Shown here in pieces: positions 46,020 through 56,879 of a DNA stretch of 64,000 nt (within the stretch, counting starts at the first letter, position 1; every line of letters starts with the position of its first letter). Source of the stretch: Emydura subglobosa. Taxonomy: Eukaryota; Chordata; Testudines; Chelidae. Made by a program: the position numbers and the translations under genes. The stretch lies in NCBI GenBank assembly GCA_007922225.1, contig ML680046.1:482660-546659 (forward strand), read 5' to 3'. The notes beneath the pieces were generated by a model. It made no database searches. It saw only the letters and a program-made list of their open reading frames with translations, and was not told the DNA's origin.

Positions 46020-46830
46020 GAGTTGGAGCTTGGTCCTCAACCCTGTTTGGGACCTGTGATAGTTAGCCTCTTCTCCTCCTGATGCCTGTACCTTCCCTCT
46101 TGGTCTGGAGATGTGTATAGGAGCTGAGGCCCACCTTCTCCTCTGAGTTCCAGCCCAGGGATCTTGTTTAGGCAGCTAAGGAGTGTTCCATCAATCCCTC
46201 TATTTTCCTTGGGTTGCACCTACCTTTGCCTAGCTTGTTGACAGTTTTTCCCCAGCTCTCTGGGTTCTGCTGTGTCTGTCTGTGATCTATATTTCCCACC
46301 ATTTTTTTTATTTTTGCCAGCTACAGAGATTCCTTCTCAGAGTCACTCCTTGATTCTCTCATAGCAGCTGGGCAGTGACCCCTCTGTCTCTTCCTTATAA
46401 TACTCAGTATTTTCCTCCTCTAAGCAGGAGTTCTCCTCCTCCACACCCCATCAGCCCTGTGCATTAGGGTAGTCTGTCTTAGCTGTCCTTTAAACAGGCT
46501 TCCAGCCTTAGGGTAGTCTGTCTTTTTCTTTCTTCAAGCAAGAGTTCTGCCTCAGCACTCTTCCTGGAGCTAGGATTTTGCTTCAAGACTCTTTGCCTTG
46601 GGTTAATCAGTCCTACACGCCTTCGAAGAGGGGTTTCCCCTCCAGCCCTCTTTCCTGAGCTGGGGAGATGACCGCTCCTCCGGCCTCCAGGGGAGAGCCC
46701 GCTCCTCCATCCCTGGGGCCATGGCATGGAGAGCAGCTCCTCTGGCCGTAGGGTGGGGAGGAAGGAGAGCCCTCCAAAAGCAGCTAAATATTTATTCCTG
46801 TGCACGTCCCTGGTGGAAAACCCCTTCCTG
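46020..46830. repeat. Unclassified interspersed repeat (Rep-X copy 2)
   Basis: Shares 'gttccagcccaggga' and surrounding order with 3470-4060. It contains a local repeat of 'ttagggtagtctgtctt' at about 46466-46482 and 46508-46524. The minus frame 46479-46805 is low-complexity Arg/Leu/Ser, not a gene. Confidence 0.4.
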
Positions 46831-47029
46831 TTGCTGTAGGCTGCAGTTGCACTTATGGGGTTATTCTGGCATAGCTACAGTGCCGTCGCTATACTTGTAT
46901 AATGTAGAAGAGTCCTGAGTGTCTAATAGCCACTTGGGACATGCTCCTGTCAAAGGCTGAGCATTAATTCTCCATTCTATAGTTGCTGGTGGAAATTTGT
47001 GCCAAAGCCCAGTGGGATTATTACATATG

Positions 47030-47210
47030 CTGGTGGATTCTCTGTATCTTGAAGTATTTAAACCATGATTTGAGGACTTCAGTAACTCAGTCATAGGTTA
47101 GGGGTCTATTACAGGAGTGGGTGGGTGAGGTTCTGTGGCCTGCGTTGTGTAGAAGGTCAGACTACATGATCATAATGGTCCCTTTTGACCTTAAAGTCTA
47201 TGGCATGTCT
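47030..47210 (+). mobile_element. CR1 3' end
   Basis: 'ccatgatttgaggacttcag', 'gagtgggtgggtgaggttct' and 'gaccttaaagtctatgg' form the plus-strand tail of the same subfamily as 52800-53130. Confidence 0.8.
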
Positions 47211-47429
47211 GAGACAGATGCTTCACCCCTTTCTGTCCCCAGAGAGCTCATTGATCTAGCTGAGCATGTTTTACAAGTTCCGGACTCTTCTTGTCACCAG
47301 ATAGAGCATATTTCTTTTATCAGCTCCTTGACATTCTTTGAGAAGGTCAATTTGTATGACTCCCGGCCTTTTCTTGTACTCTTGGGCAATATAAACAGCT
47401 TCTTTAAATCTATGTACATTCTGCTAACC

Positions 47430-47874
47430 CCGTGGTTCCCAACCTTTTGGCTCGAGGGCCACAGATATCATTTTTACAACCCGGAAGGGCCCCCATTCTC
47501 TGCCAGCAGCACTCCTCCCCACACTGCAGCCAGAGGGAAGGAGTTCAGCGAGGAGGCTACATGTCCTGTAGCCTCATGAGCTCCACCTGGGTCCCTAGGC
47601 AGTGGCTCCCTTCTGCAGCCAGGGAGATGGGAGATTGGTGCTTCCCTTTCTCTGGCTCCAGCAGGGACTCCAGCACCTTGCTCCCTGCTGCAGCCAGGGG
47701 GAGGGGAGTGCTTATCTCCCGTCCCCTTGGCTGCAGCAAGAAACCTGCACCACTCTTGTATCTCTGCAGCAATGCGCTCCGCATGGGTTCTTAGATAGCA
47801 GCTCTCTTCTGCAGCCAGTGGGAAGGGAGTGGTGGGCCACTTTTGACCCACGGGCCACGGGTTGGGAACCACTG
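47430..47874. mobile_element. hAT-type non-autonomous element with internal repeats
   Basis: 445 bp with inverted termini CCGTGGTTCCCAACC and CAGTGGTTCCCAACC (right end inverted), and a perfect 8-bp duplication TGCTAACC at 47422-47429 and 47875-47882, the hAT hallmark. Inside are three to four imperfect units of about 90 bp beginning 'cttctgcagccagggg'-like. Frames at 47432-47880 on both strands are products of this repeat composition. Confidence 0.85.
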
Positions 47875-48259
47875 TGCTAACCTGTCCAAGATCAGAAGAA
47901 AGGAAATTAACAGATGAGGAAGCTTTTCCTCTGAGCCCTCAGAGATCAGATCTGTAGTAGTAGTAGACGGATGTCAATGGACATCAGGAGAATCCTAAGT
48001 GAGCTGAAAATGGTGTAATCAGATCCCCCTATAGAAGTCTCCATCAAAGAGATCTTGAGACACATGAATAACTTAAAAGAAAAGGTAACCAGTGGGAGAG
48101 GAGCCTGGGGAAGAAAACAGGATGAGTAACTCAGGTGCCTGGGAAACTTGAATTGCAAAAGAAAAGGTAGTCATGTAATATAGGAAGATCAGAATTGCCA
48201 GAGTGGATGGTCCATATAATCTAATGCCCTGTTTTTGACAGTGGCCAGCTTCAGAGTAT

Positions 48260-48548
48260 GGCCTGGTCTATACTTCTGGCGATGTCAATGGGAGATATGC
48301 AAGCTACGTACTGAAACTTGCGTATCTCCTGTCAACTTATTAACCTTTACTTACTGCAGCGTCTTCACTGCACTGTGTCAACAGGAAATACCATCTAGTT
48401 TACACAGTGCTACTCTTTTCAGGGAGGTAGATTTACTGCGTCAATGGGACTTCCGGGAACAATTGTGCGGGTCTCCACAGCCCACTCAATCGATCCCGCT
48501 GCTTTCATCTGTGGAGCCCGACGTAGCAGAATCCGTGTAGACATACTC
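48260..48548. mobile_element. MITE related to 5007-5278 (copy 3)
   Basis: The left end GGCCTGGTCTATAC pairs with the inverted right end GAGTATGTCTACAC. The interior shares 'ggagatatgcaagctacgta' and 'cactcaatcgatc' features with the other two copies. The flanking duplication is not resolved. It lies inside the older CR1. Confidence 0.65.
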
Positions 48549-48673
48549 AAAGGTGAAGGAAAACCCTGTATTAGACATAAGGGATAATCTGTCCTTCCAT
48601 GAAAGTCTCATCCTGATCTCTGCTCATTTAAGTCTTGGCTAAGACCTGATATATGAGCCCTTATATCCTTCCC

Positions 48674-50692
48674 AAAATTTGTTAATATTAACCATGATAG
48701 CCCAGTTTGGCTTAACAAAGAAGTCTTTGATGAGCTTAAACACAAAAAAGAAGCTTACAAGAAATGGAAGCTTGGTCAGATGACTAGGGAGGATTATAAA
48801 AATACTGCTCGAACATGCAGGAGTGAAATCAGGAAGGTCAAAGTGCAATTGGAGTTGCAGCTAGCAAGGGACGTGAAGGGGAACAAGAAGGTTTCTACAA
48901 GTATGTTACCAACCAGAGGAAGATTAGGGAAAGTGTGGGCCCCTTACAGAATGCGGGAGGCAACATACTGACAGAGGATGTGGAGAAAGCTGAGGTACTC
49001 AATGCCATTTTGCTCCTGTCTTCACAGACAAGGTCAGCTCCCAGACTACTGCACTGGGCAGCACAGAATGGGGAGGAGGTGAACATCCCTCAGTGCTGAA
49101 GGAACAGCTTTAGGACTATTTAGAAAGATTGAACAGACACAAGTCCATGGGACCAGATGCAATGCATCCTAGGGTACTGAGGGAGTTGGCTGATGTGATT
49201 TCAGAGTCATTGACTATTATCTTTGAAAGATCGTGGCAATTGGGAGAGGTCCCTGATGATTGGAAAAAGGCAAATATAGTTCCCATCTTCAAAAAAGGGA
49301 AGAAGGACGATCCAGGGAACTACAGACCGGCAGCCTCACCTCAATCCCTGGAAAAATCATGGAGCAGGTCCTCAAGGAAACCATTTTAAGGCACTTGGAA
49401 GAGAGGAAGGTGATCAGGAACCGTCAACATGGATTCACCAAGGGCAAGTCATGCCTGACCAACCTGATTGCCTTCTATGAAGAGGTAGGTGGCTCTGTGG
49501 ATGTGGGGAAAGCGGTGGACATGATACACCTTGATTTTAGCAAAGCTTTTGATACAGTCTCCCGCAGTATTCTTATCAGCAAGTTAAAGTAGTATGGGTT
49601 AGATGAATGGACTATAAAATGGATAGACAGCTGGCTATATCATCGGGCTCAATGAGTAGTGATCAATAGCGCCATGTCTAGCTGGCAGCCGGTCACAAGC
49701 GGAGTGCCCCAGGAGTCGGTCCTGGGGCCAGTTTTGTTCAAGATCTTCATTAATGCTCTGGAAGATGGGGTAGATTGCACCCTCAGCAAGTCTGCAGATG
49801 ACACTAAGCTAGGAGTAGTGGTAGATACTCTGGAAGGTAGGGATAGGACACAGAGTGACCTAGACAAATTGGAGGATTGGGCCAAAGAAATCTGATGAGG
49901 TTCAACAAGGACAAGTGCAGAATCCTCCACTTAGGATGGAAGGATCCCATAGACAGCTACAGATTGGGGACTGACGAGCTAGGCAGCAGTTCTGCAGAAA
50001 AGGACCTGGGGTTTACAGTGGATAAGAAGCTGGATATGAGTCAGCAGTGTGCCCTGGTTGCGAAGAAGGCTAATAGCATATTGGCCTGCATTAGGAGGAG
50101 CATTGCCGGCAGATCGAGGGAAGTGATTATTCCCCTCTATTCGGCACTGGTGAGGCCACATTTGGAGTATTGCGTCCAGTTTTGGGCACCCTACTACAAA
50201 AAGGATGTGGATAAGTTGGAGAGAGTCCAGCAGAGGGCAACAAAAATGATTAGGTGGCTGGAGCACAAGACTTATGAGGAGAGGCTGAGGGAACTGGGCT
50301 TGTTTAGTCTGCAGAAGAGAAGAACGAAGTGGGATTTGATAGCAGCCTTTAACTACCTGAAAGAGGGTTCCAGGGAGGATGGAGCTAGGCTGTTCTCAAT
50401 GGTAGCAGATGACAGAACAAGGAGCAATGGTGTCAAGTTGCAGTGGGGGAGGTCTAGGTTGGACATTAGGAAAATGTTTGTCACTAGGAGGGTGGTGAAG
50501 CACTAGAATGGGTTACCTAGGGAAATGGTGGAATCTCAATCTTTAAAGGTTTTTAAACTGCGGCTTGACAAAGCCCTGACTGGGATGATTTAGCTGAGGT
50601 TAGTCCTGCTTTGAGCAGGGGGTTGGACTAGATGAAGTCCTGAGGTCCCTTCCAACTCTAATATTCTATGAGTCAATGATTCTATGATGACT
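48674..50692 (+). mobile_element. CR1 LINE, 2.0 kb, plus strand
   Basis: From the region before RT to the tail (ctaatattctatgagtcaatgattctatg). It is the best-preserved CR1 here by reading-frame length. It is 5'-truncated near 48674, inserted in an older CR1, and of the same subfamily as 23.9 kb. Confidence 0.9.
48690..50512 (+). pseudogene. CR1 ORF2 reverse transcriptase remnant
   Basis: CR1 pol in at least three frames. 48780-48971 is the pre-RT linker. 49129-49389 holds NRHKSMGPDAMHPRVLREL and [20 protein letters not shown]. 49260-49592 holds [13 protein letters not shown] and [10 protein letters not shown] (first catalytic Asp). 49659-49895 holds [13 protein letters not shown] and SADDTKLG, where the family has FADD, so the aromatic residue is replaced. 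49877-50506 (209 codons) is the connection and C-terminal part, with [13 protein letters not shown] and [13 protein letters not shown]. Frameshifts near 49340 and 49890 and a stop at about 49590 kill the gene. In life it makes cDNA of CR1 RNA at the insertion site. Confidence 0.88.
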
Positions 50693-50795
50693 CTGGATAT
50701 TCTTGTTATCCATATAAATGTCTAATCCCTTTGATAATCTTTCTAAATTCTTGGCCTCAACGACATCTTGTGGCAAGGAATTGCACTGTCTAAAT

Positions 50796-51354
50796 GCTCA
50801 ATAATTCAAGGGCAGATGGCCTCTTATATGGGTACCTAGGGGAAAGGGTCCTTGTCCCCCTTTTGTGGCCCACATAAATGCATGCAAAGTTTCTGTAGCT
50901 GTGCTGAAGGCAGCAGCAGAACTGCTCCCCAACTACACTTTCTGGGTGGACACGGGAGCAGCATAGAAAGCTAGAGAGTAGGTGGAGCAAAGGGTTCACA
51001 GTGTCCTGAATGATGAATCCAGGGTGGGCAATTTATTTTAGGCCAGACTATCGTTGGCCCCTTACAAAGATGGGAGGGGTGCAGAGAGCTTCAACGTACT
51101 CTCCTTGCACAGGGAGAGCCGCCAGAGCCTTGTCATCTCTAGACCTGAAGAAATGACCCCTGCCAATATCTTTATGGGTGCTAGCTGGCCCCAAAAGGCG
51201 TTGGGAGGAGGCAAAGCTGAGGGATGGTGTAGCTGCTCTGCAGACATGTGCAATCAGCTCTGAGTGGGTGAGTCAGAGGGGAAGATGGTCCTAGGCTTTC
51301 CCCTAATTTGGGATAAATTGCATCCCTTGGATTCCTACAAGGAAGCTAGTATCT
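50796..51354. other. Unassigned stretch
   Basis: No gene or repeat recognised. Overlapping frames 51054-51263 (+) and 51062-51253 (-) are domain-free. Confidence 0.4.
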
Positions 51355-51362
51355 CTCTAGTG

Positions 51363-51684
51363 CAGGGGTTCTTAAACTTTTTTCTCTGGGACCCCCTTTG
51401 AAAATATTTCAAGCTGTGATGACCCCCCCAGGAAAAGTGACAACCCCTCTTATGACATGCCACCCTTACTTCTGCACCTCTGCTGTGGGTGGTACTGCCT
51501 TCAGAGCACCGGGCAAGCAGCTGGTGCTCTCTAGCCACCCAATGCTGAAGAGCTCTGGTTGTCAGCCAGGCCCAGGGCTGATAGCCGCAGCCATGGCATG
51601 TGCAGGGGGCTGCCAGCTCATGACTCCCCCATAATAGCCTTGTGACCTCTTGAGGGGTCCTGACCTCCAGTTTGAGAACCCCTG
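51363..51684. mobile_element. hAT-type MITE
   Basis: 322 bp with inverted termini CAGGGGTTCTTAAACTTTTT and CAGGGGTTCTCAAACTGGAG (right end inverted). The 8-bp flanks are ctctagtg (51355-51362) and ctatagtg (51685-51692), 7 of 8 identical. The CAGGGGTTC terminus and 8-bp duplication are typical of hAT elements. No transposase. Confidence 0.88.
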
Positions 51685-51692
51685 CTATAGTG

Positions 51693-52640
51693 CGTCCTTT
51701 CCCTCTCCCCCTGGGGCCAGCAGTGACTCAAAAGCCACAATCTGACACAATATTAGGCTTCCTAATATTTTATTTTGTTAACATGAATGAAATTTCTGAC
51801 CTCAGCTACTTGACTTTGGTTTTCTAAACAGGTAAATATGTTTGACTAATTTTAGCACTTCCTGACTGTTCCTTAGTCTGGACCTTGAGGTCGGCCATGT
51901 TATTCCCCTCCCCAGAGCATAGACTCTGTTTCCTTTGAGAAAAATCTGAGCCTTTTTGTTTAGTTATACAAAATCATAAAGATGAAGGTTCAGATAACAG
52001 GAATGGGAAAAAACCCACCATTATGGCAGGCATCAAAGACTCAGTTGCATTTTAATTAACCCTGAACAATTTATGAAGGCAAGCCAATTCATCGAATGTA
52101 TGGGCCAGGCCTCATTCCTGTAAGACACCTTTTGTGGCAGATAGAGGTCAGTTTTATTTTAATTAACTGTGGGTAGCTAAAGAGCCAGACATTTCAATGT
52201 CTTCCACTATCTCTAATCTTAACATCTTTTCTCGGAAGGATTGAAATAAGAACACTGTGCACTTTTAAATTCTATTAATCAATTAAAAGCCAAAGGGAAA
52301 AAAAGCCCCCCTAGCCGGCGATAAAGAGGATATAGTTCCCTTTTAGGGCATGTTTCAAAATGCTCTCCATTAAATTAAAAATTATCAAATACGATTAACT
52401 GAAATGCAATTAATTTCAGAGTAAGTGGATTTTTTTCCTCCTTGTTCTTAGTGTAGTTGCATTTGAGCAACATGCACTCACCAATAAGATTGGGTTAGGA
52501 CAAGACAGAGAATGTTCTGACTTGTGAAGAATGGATACTAAGGAATATGGATGCAAAAATATGAGGCAGTTGGGGGGAATCTCTAAATAGCTGCCCTATT
52601 TTCTCTTGGTGTTATTTACTGAGTTATTTGCCAACCAAGC
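51693..52640. other. Repeat-poor stretch, candidate conserved non-coding
   Basis: 52030-52440 is rich in TAATTA/ATTAA cores (ttttaattaaccctg, ttttaattaactgtgg, gcaattaatttcag) and shows no transposon signature. No open frame. A regulatory role is only a suggestion. Confidence 0.3.
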
Positions 52641-52755
52641 ATTAGCTTTGTAAGATCTGTGGGGGCAGAGACCATATTTTTTGTTCTGTGTTTTACAGGA
52701 CCCAGCACAATAGGGCTCTGATTTATGACTACGGAACAACTGCAATACACAGAAT
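52641..52755 (+). mobile_element. L2-type SINE tail
   Basis: 'tgtaagatctgtgggggcag', then 'acccagcacaatagggctct' and a trailing 'ggaacaactgcaatacac' match the tail of the SINE at 7553-7800. Confidence 0.65.
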
Positions 52756-52799
52756 AATTGTTCTCTGCTTTACAACCATAAGATTGGACAGGGAAGACT

Positions 52800-53135
52800 C
52801 TGAGTTACTTCAGCGAATCCTTCCCCGGTGTCTGGCTGGTGGATCTCACCCACGTGCTCAGGGGTTAACTGATCACCGTATTTGAGATCGAGAAGGAATT
52901 TTCACACAGGTCAGATTGGCAGAGGCCGTGGGTTTTGTCACCTTCCTCTGCACCACGGGACACGGGTTACTTGTTTGAACTAGAGTAAAGGTGGCTTCTC
53001 TGTAATTTGAAATCTTTAAATTAAGATTTGAGGATTTCAGCAACTCAGCCAGAGGTTATGAGCAAATTGCAAGAGTGGGTGGGTGAAGTTCTGTGGCCCG
53101 GGATGTGCAGTAGGTAAAGTCTATGAATCCCTAAC
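52800..53135 (+). mobile_element. CR1 3' end (long 3'UTR type)
   Basis: Plus-strand sequence in the order 'ggtgtctggctggtggatct', 'ggttaactgatcaccgtatt', 'gaaggaattttcac', 'gattggcagaggccgtgg', 'gagtgggtgggtgaagttct'. This is the 3'UTR of the CR1 subfamily also present at 47030. Confidence 0.82.
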
Positions 53136-53540
53136 TCAAAGATCTCATAATCTAATCACACAACTACGTCATTAAGCCATATAGGGGGTAGTTATGATGA
53201 CCAATAAGCAAGTGTGAATTGGGACGGGGGTGGGGGATTATAGGCACCTATATAAGAAAAAGCCCCAAATATCAGGAGTGTCCCTATAAAATGAGAACTT
53301 CTGGTCCCCCTAGGGGTAGAGCTCCCCAGGACCTCAAAATACAGAATGTAGTGCTCAACTGAGCAAAGCAATGGGACTCAGACTTGTGCTTTAGAAGTTG
53401 GCTGAAAGTAAAAAACCAAACAAACCTAAAAACACATCCTTGCCTTTTGGTCCCCCAAAACATCTTTGCTGTGGTTGCATTGCTCATTGTTCTCACAGAA
53501 TTTCTGTCGGAATAGTGTTAAGTTAATGAAATCATAAGAA
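53136..53540. other. Unassigned stretch
   Basis: Nothing recognised. The minus frame 53284-53496 is domain-free. Confidence 0.4.
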
Positions 53541-53542
53541 TA

Positions 53543-54077
53543 GAGATGGGCAAATAACAGAATTTTTTTGGTTTGCTCGCAATTCATAGCTATTCATAAT
53601 GTCAACAAATAGTCACTGTGCTAGGGAGAGTGGGAGAATGTGTATAACCTGGTGGTTAGGGTGCTCACCTGGGATGTGGACGACTCAAGTCCCTGCTCTA
53701 ATGACTATTTAATTAGCTATACAAAGTGGAACAGCTTCAGCAGGAGAGAATGCAAGCAGTCTGTATCAGCCTATCCTACAGACAAATGGGTAAGGGGCTC
53801 TCCTGCAATGTAGTGGAAGCAACTCCAACCTCTTCTTCACTTCAGGCATAAGGTGAACTTGATCCCAGATCTCCCACATCCCAGGCTGGTGCCCTAACTA
53901 TTGGCCTGAAAGCTATGGGAGTGATTCTTCCTCCTCTGGCTATTTTGTGAATAGCATCCAAATCCTGGGGGGCGGGGGGAATTGTTTGGACTAAACTATT
54001 AAGTGAAAAGCTTTAGGTTAACCAAAACGGTATTTTTTGGCAAATAAACTATTCATCTGAAAACTTTCACCCAGCTG
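53543..54077. mobile_element. TA-flanked fold-back element with head-to-head tRNA-like cores
   Basis: TA lies at 53541-53542 and 54078-54079. Termini are GAGATGGGCAAATAAC and (inverted right) CAGCTGGGTGAAAGTTTTC. A forward tRNA-like head lies at 53650-53695 (tggtggttagggtgctcacc, gactcaagtccctgct). A second, inverted one lies at 53856-53905 (ttgatcccagatctccc, caggctggtgccctaactat). The two heads face each other inside AT-rich arms. Non-autonomous. Confidence 0.65.
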
Positions 54078-54984
54078 TACATATGAGACAACCCATTATC
54101 ACAAGGCCTCTAATTTGAGGGACCATTCTTGCAAAGTTCCAAGTGCCCTCCACTCCCATTAACTCTTCTTGAGCCTGCAAAACTTGTGCCCAATTCCAGC
54201 AGGTGCAAGTTGTAAGTAGCCTCAATCAACAAATTAACGCCTCGTGGGATTTGGTCCCTATTTTGCAGGATAGACTCAAGAGGTTAGGATATTGCCTATA
54301 TAGGCATGAATAATCTCCTCAGAACTTGTCCAGATCAGACCCCAAAACCATTTGATATTCACCCATGTATGTAGGAGCTTGATGAAATGTTACTCTGCTT
54401 GTAAATCCTGGTAATGTACAACACGGTGATGTATGTATTGCATTAAGTCAACCTGTGTATATTGCCATACAATGATTCTCTCATTGCCTTTCATTATTTA
54501 AATTTACAGCTTTCTTCCTCCTTCTATTTGAATCCTGAGCCTTTTGTTTTCAAGCGTTACCTGTCAATTTTAATGCATGACTTTTTCCCCCTTTAAATTT
54601 GCACTTCACTGTTATATCCAAACATTTTTTCCCAATAAAACCTTAAACGGATTTTTCCCATTTATGCAAAAATAAATTGTTGTTAAGAATCCTTACAGCT
54701 CATGCCTTGAATTATTCATGACTTCGCCACTAACTTATTTAGTAAATCTGTGATTTCTCTCACTATGTTTTCAGTTTATATTTTTTGTAATAAATATACA
54801 ATTCCATAAGTAATAAAGACACAGACAGATTGCTAAACACTTTAGCTCTAAAAAAATATTCACTTCCTTAACAACACACTGAAATGAAGGTAAACATTAA
54901 GATCAGATGAATGAAGTTTCAGCCTTGTCCTCCATTTATGTATCTAGTTTCAAACAGATGCCTGACCATAGACACAAAAGGGCC
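54078..54984. other. Unassigned AT-rich stretch
   Basis: No gene or repeat recognised. Confidence 0.45.
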
Positions 54985-54986
54985 AA

Positions 54987-55051
54987 ATCCTCAAAGATAT
55001 TTAGGCACCTAAATGGCGATGGCAGTTAGATGTCTAAATATCTTTGAGGAT
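54987..55051. repeat. Near-perfect 26-bp-arm hairpin (MITE-like)
   Basis: Arms 54987-55012 and 55026-55051 pair with 2 mismatches in 26, around a 13-nt loop. Core arm sequence: cctcaaagatatttagg. Small fold-back of the kind found several times in the window. Confidence 0.8.
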
Positions 55052-56520
55052 CTTTGCCTACATCACTACTTAGGCACTTTAGAACTGCTTCAAAGTCCTT
55101 TGATGTCTATGGAAAGACTTGCACTGATTTCAGTGGACTTTTGATTTAACCCTTTAGCCTTGCAAATTAAGCTACAGATGAGTTTACCTTCATCCACGTG
55201 AGTAACTCCACTCAAGTCAATGGGATGAGTCATATGGGTAAGTTATACATGTGCTAAGTGTTGGTAGTGTTGAGGACTTAAAAAGGTATATTAAACAGCT
55301 AGATCACCGCATCGGTCCAGAAGGGTGGGAGCTACTGTAGCAAGGCATTGTAAGGCACCCAAGGTTGGAGGGCAGGGGTGACACAGCCCCTCACTGGTCT
55401 GGATTGCACCCAGGAATGTCACATGTCCCATTCCAGCTCTCACTCAAGTCAATGGGAGTCTTTTCACTGACTTCAGTGAAAGTGGGATCCAACCAGCATG
55501 TACCTAGAATGACTAATCAGGTGACTAAGGTCCCGATCCTGGGGAATTGCATCCACTCAGGCTGAGATAATTATAGGGTCAAAGCCTTATAATTGATTGA
55601 GTTTTTTAATTTACACAGCCAACTTTGAAAATTGGGTCCTAAAATGCAAAACAACAAAACAAATGTTACATTTAATTTGCTCAATCCTCGCAACATTTTT
55701 ACAGGATTGAAACACAGAGGTACAATGTAGCTTTACTATTTTGAGACTTACTAGGAACCATTTTAATAATTTAGTCTGTAAATACACCATCATTGATATT
55801 AATGTGAACACTTTAATTTCATATGAAATACAATGCAATTATTGCTTAGTTAAATAGAAGTGACAGTGCTGTTAATGGCACCGAGTAGAGAATTACAATC
55901 AGATGAAAGAACTATTATAATTTTCTTCATATAAAAAGCTATGTTGCTGACTTTTTTCGTATTATGAGTACCTAATATGCAGCTCGTGACACTAATACAA
56001 TCTTATGAAATTACTCATTGTTATTAAGGTAAATTTCACATAACTCTTTCCCTGATACCAATGCTAATCTTTCCATGACTCTTTTGAATTTCAATATGTG
56101 CTTTGGTGGAAAATAGGAATGGCAATTTACGTTTCTAGCCCTAAATCTTAAAGTCTTTACACTTTACCAATAGCTTCACGATTTGGTCTAGCTTTTCCTG
56201 GAGACTCTGAGTGTTGGAACACCAGGTGCTGCTCTGGTCCTGAGGAGCAACTTAGAGTACTTTCAGGGCTATGTGATTACAGTGCATGTAAAAATAATAT
56301 GAAAAAACCCATAGCACAACATCATAAAAAGATGGTCTCAGTTCCATAGAGGATACAGCCTAATAGAATGTTTTAAGACGTATTTTCATGTCAGTTTCCT
56401 CGCTTCACAAGTACACATGTTCTTGGTAGGTCAAGAACCTCTCGATTATGCTTTTAAGTATTATGAAGCACACTTTTTAGCATACCCTGTTATTTCAATT
56501 GCCATGTGCCTTGACATCAG
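55052..56520. other. Mostly unassigned stretch
   Basis: 55430-55490 has 'aagtcaatgggagtctttt' with an inverted 'actgacttcagtg', a weak fold-back. 55780-56060 is AT-rich, repeat-poor and a possible conserved non-coding segment. No gene. Confidence 0.4.
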
Positions 56521-56770
56521 AGTCATAGAAGTTCAGGCCAGAAAGGACCTAAAGTTCATTTTTTCTGACTTTCTGTATATCACAGGCCACCCGCCCCCGG
56601 CCCTCCAGCAGCTGCACACTAAACCCAACAACCAAAATTAGACTGAAATATTACAACCATCAAGAGACTACGCTATTATGTAACACAAGCAGAGAATAGA
56701 AGGGACTGAAGTGTGCCAGTGTCAAAGGTCCTTGCAATGACAGGGAATTGATTAAGTGAGACGTACCCAG
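56521..56770 (-). mobile_element. CR1 3' end, reverse
   Basis: 'cagagtcatagaagttcagg' followed by 'aggtccttgcaatgacaggg' resembles the antisense tail and 3'UTR of a CR1 subfamily. The plus frame 56417-56641 crosses it and is not a gene. Confidence 0.55.
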
Positions 56771-56879
56771 ATGAATCCAATCTACCACATCCACATACCA
56801 TGACCAAAATTATGGACTCTTCCAAATTTGCCACACATCAGGGTATATCAGCTGAGGCAGATTTGTCTATCTGTCTGAG

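Larger units (their letters stand above)
48177..50795 (-). mobile_element. Old CR1 remnant hosting two insertions
   Basis: Minus-strand pieces: 48177-48259 (tail; agaattgccagagtggatgg), 48549-48673 (gtattagacataagggataa ... tatatgagcccttatatcc) and 50693-50795 (gatattcttgttatccatat ... catcttgtggcaagg). They are consecutive parts of one CR1 3'UTR region. A MITE (48260-48548) and a 2-kb plus-strand CR1 (48674-50692) separate them. Confidence 0.75.

Noticed and set aside
49877..50506. 209-codon plus-strand frame as a possible host gene
   Set aside because: Sequence motifs identify it as the CR1 ORF2 C-terminus, with frameshifts upstream.
53650..53695. Functional tRNA gene
   Set aside because: A- and B-box-like pieces are present but no cloverleaf with anticodon stem and acceptor pairing could be formed; it lies in a repeat.
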